In this document: positions 16,673-24,287 of the stretch, piece by piece
How positions within the stretch are numbered: the stretch's first letter is position 1
Layout: the number at the start of each line of letters is the position of its first letter
Assembly (NCBI RefSeq): GCF_000245735.1
Contig: NZ_AHTH01000015.1
Coordinates: 1 to 40,090, forward strand
Reading direction: 5' to 3'
From: Alishewanella jeotgali KCTC 22429
GTDB taxonomy: Bacteria; Pseudomonadota; Gammaproteobacteria; Enterobacterales; Alteromonadaceae
Length of the DNA: 40,090 nt
Notes under the pieces: model-generated
Databases searched by the model: none
Seen by the model: only the letters and a program-made list of their open reading frames with translations
What the model was told of the DNA's origin: nothing
Position numbers and translations under genes: made by a program

Positions 16673-18226
16673 TTATTGGTAGTATTTTGAGCCACGGATG
16701 TTGGTGTGCGGGCCAGGGATAATGGTTTTAGTTTCATCCGGTTGCCAGCGCATATCTTCACCGTTTTTAAGCAGCTTTTTGATGACCGGTATATAAGGTA
16801 GTTGGCGACTGATGGCCAGTGCGCAGGCCTTTTCTAGTCGGTCACTGCCGTAGCGTTTTTGCTCGCTCAGGAGTCCCAGGCAGGTGCGCTGCGCTTGGAT
16901 AAGATGGTCTTTGTTACGCTCAACCGCTAAGACCACCGCCAGCGTGTTGGTGCCGATATGGGTTGCCCAGCTGCGAATGCGCTCAGGGCTCCATTCCAGA
17001 TGGGCAGCATGGTTTTCTGGCATGTGCGCTATATCAGTCGTGTGCCGGTAGCGGGTATAGCTGCGCGGATGCTGAGCGACGCATTTCGCCTGATGGTAAA
17101 CCTTTATCAGCGTTTGCGTGGCACTGATTTCAACCCGCTCACCGACTAAACGGTGTGGCACCGAGTACCAGTGATAGTCGTATTGTACGTGGTAGTCTTT
17201 GGCGACTTTGGCAATGCGATAATCGGTGTACTCATAAGCGTAAGGCGGCAGTGGTTGTAATGCAGGCGCATCCAGCAAGTTAAACAACTGCTCACGGCTG
17301 GCACCGTTGTAATGCTTCATGGGCCGCTGATTGAGTTCAGTATTCAACTCCCGGATAGCCTGATTTAACGCTGCCAGTGAGTGAAATACCTGATGGCGCA
17401 GCCGGGCTAATACCCAGCGCTCCACAATCAGCACCGCAGATTCGACTTTACCTTTATCCTGCGGTTTGCGTGGTCGGGTGGGCATCAACGCACAGCCATA
17501 ATGTCTGGCCAGCGCTTTGTAATTGTCGTTAATCACCGGCTCGAACTTATCCGCTTTATCAACGGCGGCTTTGAGATTGTCGGGTATCAATAATGCGGGT
17601 ACGCCACCTAAAAAGGTCAGGCAACGACTGTTCGCCATCAGCCAGGATTCCCTATCCTGACCTTTACAGGCTTCAATATAGGTGTAGTTAGATGCGCCCA
17701 GGGTGGCGACGAAGATAGCGGCCGGTTTTATCTCACCTGTTTCTGGGTTCACAATCGGCACTGTCGGGCCACAGAAGTCGATAAACAGCTTCTCACCGGC
17801 TTCATGATGCTGTCGCATCGAGCGTTTTTGTACAGCACACCAACGCCGGTAATGTTCACAGTACTGCGTGTAGCCAAGCGCTTTACTGCCGTGCTCTGCC
17901 TGATACTCCTGCCATAACAGCAGTTTGGTGACGCCTTTTCTACGCAGCTCAAGATGTACCTGCACCCACGACGGCAAGACCCGCTGCGTACTGTAATCAC
18001 GGCCAGGAAATAACAGTTTGTCGAGGCTATCAAGCGGATAGTCGGCTGCCAGCGGCCAACTGAGGCCTAAGTTGTTAAAGCGGATAACCAAATCACTGAT
18101 GGTTGCCCGGCCAATATTTAGCGCCTGAGAGATTTGCCTGTCACTTAACTTGGCCTCAAATTTGAGGCGGAATATATCCAGATAAGTTTGCATATCTGTC
18201 CTTACCATTTTCTTTTTACGTGTCAT
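16673..18226 (-). CDS. istA: IS21 transposase IstA
   Basis: A 517-residue DDE transposase. The N-terminal helix-turn-helix is SDRQISQALNIGRATISDLV (37-56). The catalytic core shows EKLFIDFCGPTVP (first Asp), LIPDNLKAAV (second Asp) and KPQDKGKVESAV (Glu). It ends in the Arg/Lys-rich part that contacts the ends. The length is normal for the family, and the gene lies inside an element with intact ends and target duplication, so it may still be active. The ATG at 18226 has no close competitor. Confidence 0.95.
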   Translation of the reverse strand: MTRKKKMVRTDMQTYLDIFRLKFEAKLSDRQISQALNIGRATISDLVIRFNNLGLSWPLAADYPLDSLDKLLFPGRDYSTQRVLPSWVQVHLELRRKGVTKLLLWQEYQAEHGSKALGYTQYCEHYRRWCAVQKRSMRQHHEAGEKLFIDFCGPTVPIVNPETGEIKPAAIFVATLGASNYTYIEACKGQDRESWLMANSRCLTFLGGVPALLIPDNLKAAVDKADKFEPVINDNYKALARHYGCALMPTRPRKPQDKGKVESAVLIVERWVLARLRHQVFHSLAALNQAIRELNTELNQRPMKHYNGASREQLFNLLDAPALQPLPPYAYEYTDYRIAKVAKDYHVQYDYHWYSVPHRLVGERVEISATQTLIKVYHQAKCVAQHPRSYTRYRHTTDIAHMPENHAAHLEWSPERIRSWATHIGTNTLAVVLAVERNKDHLIQAQRTCLGLLSEQKRYGSDRLEKACALAISRQLPYIPVIKKLLKNGEDMRWQPDETKTIIPGPHTNIRGSKYYQ

Positions 18227-18408
18227 GACTACTCCGGCAAACAGTTAAAAAACTGTTATGCCAAAGACCGTAAAACGAAGGAAGAACAAACTGGCCGGAC
18301 GATACCGAAACAGGTGGCCGGATGAGGCCGAAATCAGTGGCCGGATGATACCGAAATGGGTGGCCGACTCATGCCGAAATCGCTGGCCGGATCATCCCGA
18401 AATACGCA

Positions 18409-18909
18409 CTCGGTGGGTACCACGATATTGTAATGGTTTAACAAGGGCCTTTTTTCAATGTCGAATGACGGAATGGCGCAAACATCAATATGCATTTTTT
18501 GCCGGGGTAAATCCGGACGGTTTGCTTCTTTTACGATACTGATTTTCCAGGAAACCGTATCTCCCTGATTGTCTGCTGCAGGTTTGTTTACCCATACCTC
18601 AGTTTCATATTTGTTCTGAATATAGTTTTGAATGTCGGCTTCCAGACCATCGAAATCAGCCGGCTTGAAATTATGGCCACCGTTAAAATCGAGATCCTCT
18701 GATAGGCGTGCACTGTTGTAACACATACGCAAAGAAGTCCCGCCAATAAAGGTTAGACTTTGCATTGCACCTTGCTTAATCAATACCGCCATAATGTCGT
18801 GGTGAAGGATCTCTTTCTCAATAACAGGGGTAATAGCGGCATAGTCTGGATTCGCTTGTACAATTTGACGAAGCTGTTGTTTTAACATCCTGATCCTCTC
18901 TCTATTCAT
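18409..18909 (-). pseudogene. abiEii: AbiEii toxin, N-terminal part, cut by IS21
   Basis: This encodes the first ~167 residues of an AbiEii/AbiGii nucleotidyltransferase with the catalytic core motifs GGTSLR (56-61) and SEDLDF (70-75), and a further acidic HIDVCAIPSF. Native sequence ends at VVPTE. The frame then runs about 24 codons into the IS element and stops at 18334. Its ATG overlaps the abiEi stop by 8 bp, as usual in this operon. AbiEii is a nucleotidyltransferase toxin that stops growth during phage infection. The C-terminal half is displaced to 15398-15808, so activity is probably lost, although the truncated core itself retains its catalytic residues. Confidence 0.93.
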
Positions 18910-19429
18910 GCTCCAGCATATGCAGATTGCGCTGACAGTATTTCAGGTCGGTCAGCGCTTGTTCGGTATTGGCGCGATACATTTTAATGTCAGGGTCAAA
19001 ATACAGATTAGCGACAAGTTGCTCGACAGGCCTTTTGGTGTGGGTGAACTCAATCACGCCATAAGGCGTGGCAAAGGTGCCGCTTCTACCTTTTGTCACC
19101 ACGGTAACTCTGTCCATCATCACTTGCGAAATCTCACCAGTATGGCTTAGCTGACTTTCCAGGCTGATATAACTCAGTTCATCGCTGCGCAATTTTTTGA
19201 TGATTTTATAAATTGCTGTTTCAGGCTCTGGCGGCGTTAGCACACTTTCATATAACCCTTGAGCCACTCGCCTAAGCTGACCTTTTTTTACCCGGTCGGC
19301 CAGAAATTTCGTAAAAGCAGGTGTGTATGGCTCACCTAACATAAAAGCCAGCTCTGCAGTGTTGTGAATGCCGCCGCCAGCCTTTACCGCGTTAGCAAAA
19401 ACGAGCAATAATTTATCAGATTTTTGCAT
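18902..19429 (-). CDS. abiEi: AbiEi antitoxin/repressor
   Basis: A 175-residue AbiEi-family antitoxin: an N-terminal winged helix (LADRVKKGQLRRVAQGLYES), then the C-terminal antitoxin domain containing LRSDELSYISLESQLSHTGEIS and RSGTFATPYGVIEFTHTKRP. In the type IV AbiE system this protein represses its own operon and counters AbiEii without known direct binding. It is complete here while the toxin gene is broken, so it survives as a free repressor. A promoter (19462-19489) lies just upstream. Confidence 0.87.
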   Translation of the reverse strand: MQKSDKLLLVFANAVKAGGGIHNTAELAFMLGEPYTPAFTKFLADRVKKGQLRRVAQGLYESVLTPPEPETAIYKIIKKLRSDELSYISLESQLSHTGEISQVMMDRVTVVTKGRSGTFATPYGVIEFTHTKRPVEQLVANLYFDPDIKMYRANTEQALTDLKYCQRNLHMLEHE

Positions 19430-19461
19430 AGGTACACACTAAATAACCAAGTACGTAATAA

Positions 19462-19489
19462 AGTGTAGATGAAAACGGAAAATCGTCAA
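19462..19489 (-). promoter_or_regulatory. abiE promoter
   Basis: On the minus strand TTGACG (19489-19484), a 16-bp spacer and TACACT (19467-19462) lie ~33 bp before the abiEi ATG. Further upstream the motif CAAYCTAA occurs three times (about 19488, 19532, 19550) and could be repressor sites. Confidence 0.55.
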
Positions 19490-19665
19490 TCTAATGGTGC
19501 ACAAGAACACACCTTTAAGGTAAGAAATTGCCAACCTAATAGTCAATCTAACTCATATAAGCTTGAGCAACAGTCGGGCGACAATTAGGATGACCGCCAA
19601 AGATAGACAACGAACAACAATTGTTGCCATTCCATGCGGAGCTAACTACTCAAGAAGCGACGGCT

Positions 19666-19866
19666 CTACTGAATGTAGCACGCTTTACCTATCACATTGG
19701 CTAATTGCTGGCGCGTTAAGTACGGATTGTGTTGCAGCAATAATTTAATCGGCTTAAGCGTTTTTAAACCAGCAATATTTACAGGGGCATTTACAGAGGC
19801 GTTTACAGAGGCATTTCTTACTAAAGCTTGAACCAAATTTTTAGCAATAGCGCTCAGCGCAAGCAA
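19666..19866 (-). pseudogene. Remnant of a COG2865-like protein C-terminus
   Basis: A 66-codon frame whose second half resembles the terminal winged helix (HNPYLTRQQLANVIG) of AlbA_2/COG2865-type regulators, where VN-rich linkers like NASVNAPVN are common. The rest of such a protein (ATP-binding part) is absent. The identification is from memory of the motif and is weak. Confidence 0.35.
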
Positions 19867-20085
19867 CAGAAAAACGGTGGGTAAAGTGGCGGGTAAAACA
19901 ACAAACCCACCAACAATACAAAACTCAAATTACTGATTTAAAACAAAAATAAACTTACACTCTACAAATAGATCCAGAATATTGAATGATATCTACCGGT
20001 ATTAACTTTTATCCACTGGAGCCGCTGGCGAAATTGGCTGAACATTTAAGAAATATCATTTAAAACTAAAAAAATGCATTTTGGG

Positions 20086-20126
20086 ACATCACCATCACAT
20101 GCCATAAAACCGTGTGATGGTGATGT
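20086..20126. terminator. 14-bp hairpin after the small minus-strand genes
   Basis: ACATCACCATCACA (20086-20099) and TGTGATGGTGATGT (20113-20126) pair perfectly around a 13-nt loop, 20 bp past the stop of the 57-residue gene. No direct T-run follows, although a run of seven T lies ~12 bp further on the minus strand. Probable transcription end. Confidence 0.5.
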
Positions 20127-20145
20127 AGAACTACTTATCTAATTA

Positions 20146-20319
20146 TCATCTGCCATCCAGCTCTTCAGGTGGCAGCAAACTGGCAATGTTACTTTCACCA
20201 ATGACTACGCTGTATTTACCATCGTTCTCTTGGGTGTACACTGCTCCACCTTCAAAGCGTTTAAACAGCGTTAATCCAGCCAGGTCTTCAATAGACTGAT
20301 TTGCAGTTTTATTATTCAT
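20146..20319 (-). CDS. Small unknown protein (57 aa)
   Basis: I chose the ATG at 20319-20317, which overlaps the stop of the upstream gene by 8 bp. The product (MNNKTANQSIEDLAGL..., ending LLPPEELDGR) is acidic and soluble, with TLFKRFEGGAVYTQENDGKYSVVIGE suggesting a small beta fold. I do not recognise the family. It is probably co-translated with the 108-residue protein. A longer frame to 20439 exists but runs through the upstream coding region. Confidence 0.55.
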   Translation of the reverse strand: MNNKTANQSIEDLAGLTLFKRFEGGAVYTQENDGKYSVVIGESNIASLLPPEELDGR

Positions 20320-20638
20320 CAGAGGTTTGATACAACCGATTAAACGCTGGCTCTTCAAAATAAGCATAATCGCCCAATTGCAAAGCCTGCTGGCGGCGCG
20401 CTTGGGCTGAAGGCTTGCGATCGGCAATGCTGACACCAAACACTTCCAGGTGCACCTTTTCCATTAGTTGTTGCACTTGTTGGCGGCTGCATAGCTGTAA
20501 TAGTTCACCAGCATGAATAAAGCCTTGTGCGCGCAAGCGTTGCTCGCTGTTATCTTTGCCCGCTTTACTGGCCTGGAATAGATCGCGAAATTGCGCTTCT
20601 AAGGTTATTAAGAATAAATCTTGCTGTAGCACGCTCAT
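20312..20638 (-). CDS. Unknown protein (108 aa)
   Basis: The start at 20638 follows AAAGGAGG with a 5-nt gap, much better than the upstream ATG at 20695. The protein is helical and soluble: MSVLQQDLFLITLEAQFRDLF, then QVQQLMEKVHLEVFGVSIADRK and a basic AQARRQQAL. There is no membrane segment and no motif I recognise. It forms a two-gene unit with the 57-residue gene and is divergent from the 101-residue gene at 20955. Possible roles include an antitoxin or small regulator; there is no evidence to choose. Confidence 0.6.
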   Translation of the reverse strand: MSVLQQDLFLITLEAQFRDLFQASKAGKDNSEQRLRAQGFIHAGELLQLCSRQQVQQLMEKVHLEVFGVSIADRKPSAQARRQQALQLGDYAYFEEPAFNRLYQTSDE

Positions 20639-20657
20639 ATTAGCCTCCTTTGATAAT

Positions 20658-20751
20658 TGGCATCCTTGCCGGTTTGTCCCTGCGCTTCCAAGCAAATAGC
20701 ATCCTTGCTAATAGCTTCCTTAAAAAAGCATCCTTGCCAATAGCATCCTGC
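20658..20751. repeat. Short irregular repeats, AGCATCCTTGC unit
   Basis: AGCATCCTTGC-like units recur at about 20660, 20698, 20712 (AGCTTCCTT), 20727 and 20742, with spacing of 14-38 bp, upstream of the 108-residue gene. Function unknown. Confidence 0.6.
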
Positions 20752-20954
20752 TAGCTGGTCCATACACTGTCATGATTAGTGACATGTCATCCGTGTGTCA
20801 CCATCTTAGGCTGTTTCTTTTTTCACGCCATACTGTGCAGGTGTTCAGTGTATAATTTTCAGGCAGATGTTTTTTGGCCTTTGCGCCAACCCCTTTAAGA
20901 CGTTCACGCACTGGCTTAGAGTTGGTGCAACACCCAACATAACGCGAGCTAACT

Positions 20955-21260
20955 ATGAACAACCAACCTATTCGCGCTGAGGATTTACCCCGGCTAACCC
21001 GCTTACAGGAGCTATGTAAAACTCTCAATGCTATTGAGCACTTAGCCAAAGCTAAGCACGATAAAGTGGTGTATGCTGGGCGTATTTGGCGCTATGCCGA
21101 TTTGGTTTATCTGGCCTATGAGTATTATGTGCTGGCTATTCCGTATGGTTTAAAGATTGATAACTTCAGCCAGTGGTTAGCGGCAGAGCAAGCCATTTTA
21201 AAGCAGTTTAATTTACCCTGGCCGGTTACCACCTTTAATGCAGCAACGGATAACGCCTAA
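20955..21260 (+). CDS. Unknown protein (101 aa) before the WYL regulator
   Basis: A soluble protein with a helical N-terminus (LPRLTRLQELCKTLNAIEHLAKAKH) and a Tyr/Trp-rich middle (RIWRYADLVYLAYEYYVLAI). I do not recognise the family. Codon use and composition look protein-like in this frame, while the overlapping minus-strand frame (20798-21049) does not. It lies 54 bp upstream of the WYL gene in the same direction and may share its transcript. No strong ribosome-binding site is visible. Confidence 0.6.
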   Translation: MNNQPIRAEDLPRLTRLQELCKTLNAIEHLAKAKHDKVVYAGRIWRYADLVYLAYEYYVLAIPYGLKIDNFSQWLAAEQAILKQFNLPWPVTTFNAATDNA

Positions 21261-21314
21261 AACGTATTGATTGCAGGTGTGTATGCTAATCAGACACATT
21301 TTACAGGAGTTTAG

Positions 21315-22220
21315 ATGCAAAACCCTCAACCGCTTTCGACAGATAGCCCTAGTAGCCTAGACGCCAGCGGCTGGCCGCTGCGCTGGGAGCTATTAATGCG
21401 TTACCGGCTAATTGAAATTGTCGCGCTATGGGAAGGCCGTTTAACCACGAATCATTTATGCAATAGCTTTGGTATCGCACGCCAGCAGGCATCGAAAGAT
21501 ATAAATGCCTATTTGCGCGATATTGCGCCGGGTAACCTGGTGTATGACGGCAAGCTTAAAGGCTATAAACCGGCTGCCAATTTTACCCCCAAAGTCACCA
21601 GCGGCCTGGCCGATGAATACCTGCATGCGCTAGCCAGCACCAAAGATTTTGCCCACACCTTTAGCCAGCTCGATTTAGGCTTTGCCCATACCGAAATGCT
21701 CACGCCGCCACTACGTCAGGTAAACCCGGATATTCTGCGGGCACTGGTGCAGGCCGCACGCGACGGTAAAAAGATTGATATGGGTTATGTATCGCTTACC
21801 AGCCCAGATGAAGAAAGCCGCATTATTGCCCCGCATACACTGGTCTGCACGCCACTACGCTGGCATGTGCGCGCTTACTGCGAGAAAAACCGCGATTTTC
21901 GGGACTTTGTGTTAAGCCGTTTTCGCGGCATCAATGGCATTGAAGGCGATGCCGAGATGACCAAAGACCAGGATGAACGCTGGAATACTACCATTGATAT
22001 CGTACTGGTGCCGGATTCCCGCCTAACTGACTATCAAAAAGCCATTATTGCCGAAGATTACAATATGCAAGATGGCAAGCGGGTGTTCTCCGTGCGCTCT
22101 GCACTAGTGCCTTATGCCGTGCAGGCGTTAAATCTGGATTTGGCCAAAATAGAAGCGCGCCCGGAGGCGCAGCAGATTATGGTGGCGAATTTAGATGAAG
22201 TTAAACGGCATGCGTTTTGA
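21315..22220 (+). CDS. WYL-domain transcriptional regulator (copy 2, complete)
   Basis: A 301-residue regulator. Residues ~25-75 form a winged helix-turn-helix (LIEIVALWEGRLTTNHLCNSFGIARQQASKDI). Residues ~137-210 form the WYL domain (GKKIDMGYVSL, APHTLVCTPLRWHVRAYCE, FRDFVLSRFRGI). A C-terminal WCX-like extension follows to 301. AGGAG precedes the ATG by 6 nt. WYL regulators of this architecture (BrxR, CapW) repress phage-defence genes and release them on sensing a nucleic-acid or nucleotide signal; a similar role is inferred here. The last 253 bp are nearly the same as the segment at the window start. The Fic gene that follows has a set of likely operator half-sites directly after this gene. 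Confidence 0.9.
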   Translation: MQNPQPLSTDSPSSLDASGWPLRWELLMRYRLIEIVALWEGRLTTNHLCNSFGIARQQASKDINAYLRDIAPGNLVYDGKLKGYKPAANFTPKVTSGLADEYLHALASTKDFAHTFSQLDLGFAHTEMLTPPLRQVNPDILRALVQAARDGKKIDMGYVSLTSPDEESRIIAPHTLVCTPLRWHVRAYCEKNRDFRDFVLSRFRGINGIEGDAEMTKDQDERWNTTIDIVLVPDSRLTDYQKAIIAEDYNMQDGKRVFSVRSALVPYAVQALNLDLAKIEARPEAQQIMVANLDEVKRHAF

Positions 22221-22223
22221 AAG

Positions 22224-22312
22224 TATGTCGAAATAATAGCAAAAAATCGACACATGAAATTGCTATGTCGATCCATTCGACATAAACTGATCTATTAGTG
22301 CCTTTATGTCGA
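22224..22312. promoter_or_regulatory. Cluster of TATGTCGA half-sites before the Fic gene
   Basis: TATGTCGA occurs at 22224-22231, 22264-22271 and 22305-22312, and its inverse TCGACATA at 22277-22284; TCGACA also occurs at 22247-22252. The 22264/22277 pair makes a perfect 8-bp palindrome with a 5-bp spacer. All lie between the WYL stop and the Fic ATG (22333), so they are good candidates for repressor sites; the WYL protein is the obvious candidate binder. Confidence 0.65.
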
Positions 22313-22332
22313 TTTAGACTGGAAATTTAAAC

Positions 22333-23436
22333 ATGACTTGGCAAGCAGAACTGCCTTACAACCAATTACCTACATTGCCACCAAACTTAGATTCCATAGA
22401 AACTAGGGCTGTGCTGAAAGCCTGTATTTCTGCTCGCGCCGCTTTAGCAGAATTAAAAAAGGCCGGTGAGCTCATTCCCAACCAAAGCATGCTGATTAAT
22501 CTACTGCCTTTGCTTGAAGCAAAAGATAGTTCAGAAATTGAAAATATTGTCACCACTACCGACAAGCTTTTTCAATATGCGCTAGAAGACAAAGGCGCAG
22601 ATCATGCAACAAAGGAAGCGTTACGTTACAGAACAGCGCTATACCAAGGCTATATTCAGCTTGAAAAAAAGCCGCTTTGCACAGCAACAGCGATTGAGGT
22701 ATGCAGTACATTAAAACACGCTGAAATGGATATTCGTAAAGTACCGGGGACTGTTATAGGCAACCAAACGACCGGAGAAATTATCTATACTCCGCCTGCT
22801 GGAGAAAACATTATTCGCGACTTGTTAACAAACTGGGAGCGATTTCTGCATAATGACGATGATCTCGATCCATTGATCAAGATGGCAATTAGCCATTATC
22901 AATTTGAAGCCATACACCCCTTTTATGACGGAAATGGTCGAACAGGCCGTATTTTAAACGTTTTATACCTTATTGAATGTGGTCTGTTAACGCTACCTAT
23001 TTTGTATTTAAGTCGTTTCATCGTTCATAACAAACAAGACTATTATCGCTTGCTAAACCAAGTTACCAAAGATCAGAATTGGGAAGGTTGGTTGTTATTT
23101 ATGCTAAAAGGTGTCGAGCAAACAGCCATATGGACCTGTGATAAAATCACAGCGATTAGGGCGCTTATGGAAAGTACAACCCTTTACGTAAAAGCACAGC
23201 TGCCTAAAATATATAGCTATGAGCTTGTTCAGCTTATTTTTGAGCAACCCTATTGCCGCATCAGTAATCTGGTTGAACGTAATATTGCAAAACGCCAAAC
23301 TGCTTCAACGTATTTAAAACAGTTAGCAGATATTGGTGTGCTGCAAGAAATCGATTCCGGAAAGGAAAAATTATTTGTACACCCGCGATTGATGACGTTA
23401 ATGACAAAAGACAGCAATAGCATACAAGCTTTTTGA
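22333..23436 (+). CDS. Fic-domain AMP-transferase, class II (second)
   Basis: A 367-residue Fic protein of the SoFic type. Active site [12 protein letters not shown] (195-206) is complete. The inhibitory motif SSEIEN (66-71) lies N-terminal to the core, as in class II. A beta-hairpin flap ([10 protein letters not shown]) precedes the active site, and a C-terminal winged helix spans about 300-345 ([23 protein letters not shown]). It differs clearly from the Fic protein at 14141-15280, so the two are not recent duplicates. It lies 112 bp after the WYL gene behind probable operators, suggesting WYL control. Reaction: AMP transfer to protein hydroxyl groups; target unknown. Confidence 0.92.
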   Translation: MTWQAELPYNQLPTLPPNLDSIETRAVLKACISARAALAELKKAGELIPNQSMLINLLPLLEAKDSSEIENIVTTTDKLFQYALEDKGADHATKEALRYRTALYQGYIQLEKKPLCTATAIEVCSTLKHAEMDIRKVPGTVIGNQTTGEIIYTPPAGENIIRDLLTNWERFLHNDDDLDPLIKMAISHYQFEAIHPFYDGNGRTGRILNVLYLIECGLLTLPILYLSRFIVHNKQDYYRLLNQVTKDQNWEGWLLFMLKGVEQTAIWTCDKITAIRALMESTTLYVKAQLPKIYSYELVQLIFEQPYCRISNLVERNIAKRQTASTYLKQLADIGVLQEIDSGKEKLFVHPRLMTLMTKDSNSIQAF

Positions 23437-23581
23437 GCGTGCAAAATATTCCCCCAGTGCGCTCACACAGCAGTTTTTTTGTAAAACCACGTCGATTCAT
23501 CGCCAACAATAAATCCTTACCAAATTGGTAATCGTTGCAATGGGTTCACCGTAGAGCAATACGTTGAGCGTTGAGACATTG

Positions 23582-23905
23582 TTAGTCATCATCGTCCTCT
23601 AACTGATATGCGGGTGATATTGGCTCACTTTCATCGCTAACACCGTTATTATGTGTACCTATGCTGCTGCGAATGATTGACTTAATAGCCGGCACGGACT
23701 TTTTAGGGGCAACAAATAACTCTAGATCGAGCACGCGGGCAATCGCTATCAAACTGGACATTCTTAAATCAACGCCACCAGACTCGATCTTCGAAATATG
23801 ACTTTGCGGCACACCCGACCGCGCGCTCAACTCTCTTTGGCTAAAACCCTTACTTATTCGCGCTTCTCGAAGGCTTTGTAGTATCTGCTCTGTTACATAG
23901 CTCAT
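23582..23905 (-). CDS. Xre/HipB-type HTH regulator (107 aa)
   Basis: Residues 8-62 are a classic Xre helix-turn-helix (LREARISKGFSQRELSARSGVPQSHISKIE, then DLRMSSLIAIARVLDLELFVAP). The tail is acidic and ends in DDDD. Such proteins are usually antitoxins paired with HipA or RelE-type toxins, but no toxin gene lies on either side, so it is an orphan here. It is divergent from the second HTH gene at 24288, with 382 bp between them. Confidence 0.85.
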   Translation of the reverse strand: MSYVTEQILQSLREARISKGFSQRELSARSGVPQSHISKIESGGVDLRMSSLIAIARVLDLELFVAPKKSVPAIKSIIRSSIGTHNNGVSDESEPISPAYQLEDDDD

Positions 23906-24145
23906 TTCGATACGCCTTAATGTATCACTGAGAAATAATTATATGCATAAACATATCAACCTAACCAAGAGAACACAAGAATGATTAGTTATTACATATC
24001 ATAAATCGACCTTGATACACAAATGTAGATAACACGGCGCACAGCAAGTAAACCCGGCACCCCATTGTTGGTCATTGACTGCGGAATGTAGAGGCAAATA
24101 ACCGAAACAATACTTTTTATATATCTAACTCAGCCCTGCCATTAA

Positions 24146-24260
24146 TCACCAATATCGGTTATTTATCAAGGAAACCTGTTTCTGTCTCAATATATTCACC
24201 GTTATCGGTGATAATAATTGAAATTTCCCAAAGCCCAACTATAATCACCGGATATGGTGA
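24146..24260. promoter_or_regulatory. Three phased operators around the hipB-like promoter
   Basis: Three copies of an imperfect palindrome, consensus TCACC-N2-TATCGGTGA: TCACCAATATCGGTTA (24146-24161), TCACCGTTATCGGTGA (24196-24211) and TCACCGGATATGGTGA (24245-24260). Starts are 50 and 49 bp apart, near five helical turns, so the sites face the same side of the DNA. The second abuts the -35 box and the third begins at the end of the -10 box. Likely bound by the 96-residue HTH protein. Confidence 0.75.
24218..24245 (+). promoter_or_regulatory. Promoter of the hipB-like gene
   Basis: TTGAAA (24218-24223), a 16-bp spacer and TATAAT (24240-24245) form a near-consensus sigma-70 promoter 42 bp before the ATG at 24288. 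It is flanked closely by two operator palindromes. Confidence 0.8.
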
Positions 24261-24287
24261 TTAATATATTAAGAAGCGACTCCTGTT

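Larger units (their letters stand above)
15814..18408 (-). mobile_element. IS21-family insertion sequence inside abiEii
   Basis: The ends are TGCGTATTTCGG at 15814 and CCGAAATACGCA ending at 18408, flanked by the 5-bp direct repeat CTCGG (15809-15813 and 18409-18413). Each end carries repeated transposase-site-like units (TTTCGG, ~6 bp, CCGGCCA): three at the left and five at the right, a hallmark of IS21 elements. istA and istB lie inside, both apparently intact. Deleting the element and one repeat restores the abiEii frame. Confidence 0.95.
19500..20145. other. Gene-poor, decayed stretch
   Basis: No intact gene is convincing here. A minus-strand frame at 19666-19866 encodes LKPIKLLLQHNPYLTRQQLANVIGKA, like the C-terminal winged helix of COG2865-type ATP-binding proteins, preceded by NASVNASVNAPVN from a short 12-bp repeat (about 19785-19818, AGAGGCGTTTAC). 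It has no body of the parent protein and is read as a remnant. A 25-codon frame at 19986 is not recognised. The stretch ends in a long hairpin (20086-20126). Confidence 0.6.

Noticed and set aside
18258..18542. Plus-strand frame rich in NRWPD repeats
   Set aside because: The apparent protein repeats come from the repeated transposase-binding units at the IS21 end, not from a gene.
19785..19818. Possible start of a CRISPR-like or minisatellite array
   Set aside because: Only about three imperfect 12-bp units, no spacers and no cas genes; it codes a VN-rich linker in a gene remnant.
20798..21049. Minus-strand frame of 83 codons near the WYL gene
   Set aside because: It overlaps the more protein-like 101-residue plus-strand gene and its upstream region; the product is Cys/Lys/Arg-rich without features.
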